Part shown: piece by piece, positions 58,354-64,000 of the stretch
Position numbering within the stretch: the first letter of the stretch is position 1
Layout of the letters: each line of letters opens with the position of its first letter
Assembly (NCBI GenBank): GCA_033297205.1
Contig: MU859186.1
Location: 39,668 to 103,667, forward strand
Length of the DNA: 64,000 nt
Source of the DNA: Pseudoneurospora amorphoporcata
Taxonomy: Eukaryota; Ascomycota; Sordariomycetes; Sordariales; Sordariaceae
Reading direction: 5' to 3'
Program-made: the position numbers and the translations under genes
Notes under the pieces: generated by a model
Database searches by the model: none
What the model saw: the letters and a program-made list of their open reading frames with translations, nothing else
Told to the model about the DNA's origin: nothing

Positions 58354-61300
58354 TCATTGCTGGGCTCGCTTGCCTCGGCCTGCTACCGCCCCTCCCAGTC
58401 TTCCAAATGGTCTTCCGAGTGTTCGGGATTTTGCTGGAGGCGCGGCCACCGGCGGATCCTTTGCCGGAACAGGAGGCGCTCGCCCTCCTGCCGCTTCCCT
58501 CCCGGTGCCCTTGGTATCCATTGCGGCCTCGCCTCCTCCTATCCTCAGATCGCTCAACGCCGATGAAGCGTCGTCTGTATTTCCTCGTTGAAGGCGCCTG
58601 GCACGTTCCTGGACTGATCGGAACTTCTCTAGCAATTCAGTCCAGCGGATGATGCTGTCGTCTCTCCCCTTAAGTCGATTGGGGCGGTCAAAAGTGGACA
58701 CACTTGGCGTAGTAGCAGTGCTGCGGGTCAACAACATGTGAGTATCGAGTCCTGAAGTACTTTTACGGGTTGGGGACGGTAGCGGTGTTGAAGAGGGGGA
58801 GCCGGCAAGCGCCTCGGCGACTGAGCCATGTCGCGAGTGAGACAAATGGGCGCCTCCTCCGCTAACACCATTCCCTGTGGCAGAGTTGACATACGGTCTA
58901 GGCGCAATATGGAGATAGCCGATAGAGCTGACGCTGTTAAGGCGGTTTTTCAGGGCCGCAAAGGCCGAGGATTGCGGAAGGAGCATCAAAAGTCCGTAGA
59001 GACACTTGTACAAGTGTGGGTATTTTTCCGGCTCAAGTAGTTGCAGACGAAGATCTAGTCACTGTTAGCTAGCTCTCAATACGTGTAAGGGTGGGTTCTG
59101 GGAGGAAAGGTACAAGTGAACACCGGCGACTCCAGTAGTTGAACCAGCTTGTCGATCTGGATGAGCATATTGACCGTCATCTCGAGCTCGGCACTATGAC
59201 ACAGTTAGCAGCGTAAAATACAAGGAGCCAGGGACATACACACAATATCTGCAAAAGATTATAAGCCTGTTCGTAGGCCTGTGCCAGCAGGCAGAGCGAG
59301 AAAGTTGCCACTGCGTTGTAACACCATGATCGAAAAAGTGCGACGAAGAACGTTTGGCCATCCTACAAGTTGTCAGTATCATGTCTTGAGCCTCCACGAA
59401 ATGTTGACGATGCCTACCTTGGTCTCGAGGTTCCTGAGCCGCTTCCGCAACTCCGCCAGTTCAGGAGCAGTGATGAGGTTGTTGTTGAGATTTTGCACCA
59501 TTATACTCGCGAACTCGACGTCCTCTTCCTTTTCGATGCAATCAGCCAGTGTTCTGTAGATGCGCTCGGCGCTGAGACTTGTGCAAAGTTGTCGAATTAT
59601 TAGGTTACCCCTCGTCTCTAGTAGTTTCCTGTCGGTCGAAAATAACTGCAGTAGGTTAACCATGAAGTTGGAGAAATAGTCGTCTTCACTGTTTCTCGAA
59701 ATTTGGGAGAGAAGCTGCAAATCTTTGGTAACGACTGCTTCTGCAGGGTCGGACAGGGTCTTGAGCAAGGCTGGGAAAGTCCCGTCGTTGAAAGCCAACA
59801 CTTTCCTGGGCGCTTTTCGGTGCAGCATGATCAACCATGTAAGGGCAGCAACACGGGTAGCCTCGTGATCGTTCAGGAACAACAGCGTCAGCGAGTTCAC
59901 GGCAGCGACATAGTCTAGGTCAGCTTGGGGTGTTGCCTGAGGTGTTGCCAGGGGCGTGACTGCCGGAGTAGGGGCTCGTTCAGATGGCCTCGACTGAGCT
60001 GGTGTCGGACTGCGGAGATCGAGGTCTCGTGAACTAGACAAAGACGCACGATTGCTCGCATTTCCATTCAGTCGCTCAGTAGCAGCCGGCGGGGCGGATA
60101 CAAGATCTGCTTCGTCAGAAAGAGAAACCACGTAGTCCATCAGCGAGTTATTGACTCTGGCGGCGGCTTGGCGAATCGATTCAACGCCGCTAGCCATAGC
60201 CGGCAGTAAATGTGCCAGTATCTTGGGCGTAAATGGCAATACTTCTTCCGGGCAGATTTCGAGGAATTCAACGATCCAGCGTAGCGATTCTAGAAGTCCG
60301 TCCTCTTCTGGAAAATCCATCAGATTTTTCTGGCGATTGGTCCGAGGGTGAGAGGTAGACATACCTAAGGGCGAATCGAGAGTGGCTGTTAGTATCTCCA
60401 GGATGGCCTTGTAGTTGATTTGCACGTCCTGCCCGGGAACCCAGTCATCCTCGCTGCTAACATCGTCGTCATCCTCATTTGCCGTAATGGAGTCGACCTC
60501 ATCCCCATCTTCAAGGGGCCGGCCACCGCCACTACCGATCGAGTCCTTTCTGCTTTGCCTTGCTGCCTCTCTAGACCTCTTGCTTTCGGTTATCCCCTTC
60601 TTGACTTGAGCGATGCGTTTGATCTCAGCCAGGAACTTGTCCAAGCAACCCTGGGTAGCAACATGAACGTCTCGGTTGGAGCCACTGAGAAAGCGCAAAA
60701 GTCCACCAAGGAATTCGGGCAGGAAGGTGACAAGCTCGAGGTCAGGAATCGAGTCGAGCAGAGTAATCCAACCGACCAAGAAGGTCCTGCTGAAGGGATT
60801 CATAGCGAAGATGCGCTCCCGCAACAAGGGGATGAATTTTTGCAAGGAGAAGGCGGTGGGCAAGTCCAGTTGTTCGTCGTTGGCGTTTTTATCGTCTCCG
60901 TCGAAGTCCTGAGGCTGCTGCAGCACCGAAACATAGGTCGCGGCCGATTCGGATACGATGTCTTTGACTAGGCGGTCCAAAAGCTCGGCGCCATTTTTGA
61001 CCGAGAGTTCGGAGTCGGCACCCAACTAAGTGTCGTGGGTGGATATGTAAGTAACACGGTGCGGAATGATAGAGGGCTCGCCTTTGACTTACTTTACATA
61101 AAGCATCGAAAATATAGTTAAAGTAGACCAGAATTTCACCCTTGGCTACCTTGGCTATGTTGTACATAGCCTCACATGCATAATATCTTACCCGGGCATC
61201 CTGGTCCGTGAAGCACGCCAGGACGGGAGGAACAATGAGCTCGAGGTACTTGGGAAGCTCCTGCTTGGAAGAGTGAGTAAGGGAACGGGGCATTTTGAGA

Positions 61301-61733
61301 GGATAACGGGGGTAGATGTTAACCTACCGGGCCGAGTGCTATTGCGGCGGCAGCCAGGCCTATCAAGCCACCGTTGCGTGCATGAGGCTGGTGAACAGCA
61401 TAAGCGTAGTCGTTGCAAAGCTGATCGAGGATGGCTTCGATTTTGGCATAGTCCTTGGCGGCGATCAGCTCACGAATGGTACGCTCCAGGCTGGAAGTGC
61501 GAGCTTGTGTAAGTCTAGGATCTCGATCGATGAAGGGTATCCACGAAAGGTCATCGCCATGAGGAGACTGGCCTGCGGATCCGGGAGGCGAAGCCATATC
61601 AACCCACGGAATGGCAGAGTGGAGGAAAGTAGTGATGATAGAGAAGGAGAGGAAACAAGACATACTCGAGTGCCCCGACCTTGCGCTTATCATAGAGCTT
61701 GTCATTGAGAAAGCGCTGAATGTTTGCGTCCAT
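58354..61733 (-). CDS. vac14: VAC14, scaffold of the Fab1/PIKfyve PI(3,5)P2 complex
   Basis: HEAT-repeat scaffold that binds Fab1 kinase and Fig4 phosphatase on the vacuole. Eight exons from the right: 61733-61666, 61490-61328, 61260-61093, 61025-60365, 60307-59418, 59362-59244, 59193-59114 and 59054-58354, about 949 residues. Landmarks: FLNDKLYDKRKVGALDLERTIREL, HARNGGLIGLAAAAIALG and DQDARVRYYACEAMYNIAKV. Later come GCLDKFLAEIKRI, ATRVAALTWLIMLHRKAP and the C-terminal core FRSWCYNAVATFSLC, then LLQIFAELEMTVNMLIQIDK and LESPVFTYLRLQLLEPEKY. The last ~150 residues are low complexity. Each junction keeps phase and restores family sequence. Intron 4 is 57 nt, a multiple of three, without an in-frame stop. 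Convergent with haus1. Confidence 0.95.
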
Positions 61734-63049
61734 GGCTCAGAAAGGTCTCGTCGGACGTGCTCTTATTGATCAATAACCTAGACCCGGCGACTCGAGTACA
61801 TGCTGCTATGCTCCAGGCCCCGTTAGCGACCGAGACAGGACAGGAGGGGACGCTTTTGTTGACGCCGGTGGTTGACGGAATAACAGTGGTCAGGGAAGGC
61901 CGACGGGGTTTCAACCAGCCTACCTCCAGCAAGTGGCTATATGTCAAAGATGGATGGCGCTGTCGTGCTAGTCCAACTTGCCACCAACTTGGTCCGACCA
62001 CACGATCTATGGCTCTGCCTTTGTCGTCTCTGTATCGTGTGCGCCCTCGACGTCCTAACACGGGATGGTGGATGAAGCCCGGATGGTGTTGCGGCGCAGA
62101 GTGGGGCCTAGGAGCGTCTATGCTGTAGGTAATCTGGTAATATGGAAATGAGAAGGTTAAAAGGTGAAGAGGTAATCCGATGCAGATCCAATGCGCGGTT
62201 ATAAGGTTGATGTGAATGCGACGATCTGCAAACGTTTTCCCAAACCTTGGGCTCAACGGGATACGGGATGCAGGATGCGGGATGGATGTCTTTCAGGAAA
62301 CGGATGATTGATTTGAGGTGTTCGTCAGGCTGGTTGGTGGTGACTGACGCGCGCCTGAACAGCTGTCCTGCCCAAGGTAGGTATAGCTAAAGTAAGTACC
62401 TGTACCTACCCGAGCAACCGTATCGGCAGTCTTCCTTTCCATCCAAACTGTCTCCAAAGTCTACGTAGTACAGCAATACCGGCCGTTCTAACGCATTGAA
62501 ATGTGGCGAAGATGCCCGATGATAACGACCTAGAAATAATGGAAAGTGGCAGTAACGTCGTCGCCGTCTGGACCGTACAGCACCCGACCCTAATGGCAGA
62601 GGGAACTTCCTTGCCTGTTACTGTTAGTCCGTATGTTACAAACGTACCTATGTGTAGGTATATAGGTACGACTTGTTACGGGGCACAGCATGTAGTCCTG
62701 TGACGCGATGTGGGCCGCACCCACGCCCACACTCCATTCTCGTCTCCCATCTCATCATGAGCCGGGCACAATCATCGTCCAACTATCTCTACAACAATAA
62801 TGAGATATGTAACTAAAGTAGAGGTAAGCGAAGAACATCCTCAGCTGGACCATACATGAGTGCGAGATAAGGTCGGTGCTGGTTCTCGTAACCTTTTTAG
62901 TCCTTCTATGTGCGGGATAAGGTAAGTAAGAGTGTGTTCCACAACGATTTTTTTAGCGTTTTCACCGGGTGAACAGGCCTGGTGAAAATCATATTCCCCG
63001 AGTAGCATCGATAGATTTGTACCTTTTCACCGGGTTACACAGTCCGTGC
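61734..63049. other. Upstream flank of vac14, no gene seen
   Basis: Promoter side of vac14. It contains TAGGTA/TACCTA clusters at 62375-62410 and 62644-62670. Two copies of TTTTCACCGGGT are at 62959 and 63024, near the border of the AT-rich block. Confidence 0.5.
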
Positions 63050-63640
63050 ACGTCTTAACAATCTGGTAAAAAAGAAATCTCCGCTTTTCACTATTCTAAC
63101 CAACCAAGGCTTGAAACTATATTTTTACCTAGTAAATAAAAAACTCGTTGTTTTATAAGTCGTAACTGGGTAAATTTTTGAAAATTTTTGTACTAAAATT
63201 CCCTACCTCATTCTAAAACCTAATATATATAACGCTTTTAGTATTATATATACTATAATACTATATATTGTACTATATTTTACTATCTCGAACCTTCTAA
63301 ATATAATATAAATTTATTACTAATGATAATACTACTGTAGTAATTGTAACACGCAAGCGCAAATAATATAGTGTGATAATTTTGTTTCTAGCTATTGTAG
63401 TAGTATTAAGGTCTTTCCATAAAGTTATAAACTCTAATCTTTTAAAGAGAATCTTTATTATTAAAAACTTTTTATTTAAGTATTAAAGTAGGCTGTAATC
63501 CTTTATACATATATACGCTAATATAGTATTTACACTTATAATATAGTTTTAATATAATATAAGGCTATACGTTCGAAGAAAGTTATAAGTAAATAAAAAA
63601 GTTATAATCTTTTTATTAATAATATTATGTTATGAGTCTA
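63050..63640. repeat. AT-rich, TpA-rich block, probable RIP relic
   Basis: Long stretch almost devoid of G+C, dominated by TATA, TTAA and ATAT, with no open frame. The sharp base-composition change from its flank and the paucity of CpG are typical of repeats mutated by RIP. I could not align it to the block at 2.9-3.6 kb. Confidence 0.5.
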
Positions 63641-64000
63641 GCGCCTAGAGGTAATGCCTAGCTCCCGTGTGCCAGGTTTATACTTGCCAGAGGTTCTTTA
63701 GACCGCCCGGCCCGGCTGGCCTCGGTTCGTTCGGCATGCCTCAGGTCTGCAGTCTTAGCGTTTCTAGCACCTTCAGTGCCGCACCTATATTTAGCTGTTC
63801 TTTCTAAGGCCGTGCCTCTAGCACTCGCCTCTCTCCTTCTCCTTCGTCGAATATTACAGCTTTTACTAAGGCCTACCTACGTGTTAACCTCGTAGAACCC
63901 TTACATATTTGTTTGCTGCAATACCCTAACTAGCCTATGATGATAGTACTAGTATAGGGACGCTACAGTGAACTATGCACTTGTAGCTAAGCGGAGCGGA
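63641..64000. other. Possible degraded transposon edge
   Basis: GC content rises again, with many CTAG and CCTA words and stops in all frames as far as I checked. It may be the less mutated end of the neighbouring element, which would continue beyond the window. No domain could be recognised. Confidence 0.25.

Noticed and set aside
1..64000. Secondary-metabolite cluster, mobile island or defence system
   Set aside because: All recognised genes are conserved housekeeping genes with normal introns; no synthase, transporter cluster, NLR or transposase was seen.

Overview
The window is nuclear DNA of a filamentous ascomycete (Pezizomycotina), most likely a sordariomycete. The genes carry short introns (about 55-110 nt) with GTRNGT donors and CTAAC/CTGAC branch sites. 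Products are recognisable fungal types: ATG9, SKN7 with both HSF and receiver domains, LRO1-type PDAT, an ApsB/Mto1 homologue and a Whi5-like repressor. Two AT-rich, TpA-rich blocks look like RIP-mutated repeats (RIP is repeat-induced point mutation). No tRNA, rRNA, CRISPR array or intact transposon was recognised by eye. Naming a genus would be a guess.

Seventeen protein-coding genes are supported, most with introns placed so that the reading frame is continuous across every junction. Left part (1-26.5 kb): 3' part of an Slm1-type PH-domain gene (+); intergenic degraded repeat; ER J-protein P58IPK/DNAJC3 (+); mitoferrin (-); ATG9 (-); COG6 (+); MIT-AAA ATPase of the spastin/Sap1 type (+); mitochondrial ribosomal protein uS17m (-); Ldb17/Dip1/SPIN90 (-); NatC catalytic subunit NAA30 (-). 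Middle (27.5-42.3 kb): LRO1-type PDAT (+); a zincin-jacalin metallopeptidase (+); eIF2B epsilon (-); SKN7 (-). Right part (42.3-64 kb): a 5.7-kb gene-free interval; Whi5-like G1/S repressor (+); Mto1/ApsB CM1 protein (-); HAUS1-like augmin subunit (+); VAC14 (-); then an AT-rich relic region to the end.

This is a core housekeeping region, not an accessory island or a biosynthetic cluster. The functions cover membrane lipids and phosphoinositides (Slm1, PDAT, VAC14), membrane traffic and autophagy (COG6, ATG9), iron and mitochondria (mitoferrin, uS17m), translation (eIF2B epsilon), ER stress (P58IPK), and the cytoskeleton and cell cycle (Ldb17, Mto1, HAUS1, Whi5, SKN7). The most notable arrangement is a head-to-head pair of two factors that recruit the gamma-tubulin complex, Mto1/ApsB and HAUS1, sharing 1.2 kb of upstream DNA. 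Other points are a siderophore-GATA consensus upstream of mitoferrin, micro-exons of 17 and 23 nt, frame-preserving stop-free introns in atg9 and vac14, and a ~236-bp repeat in direct and inverted copies with RIP-like decay. I did not find a convincing undescribed multi-gene system.
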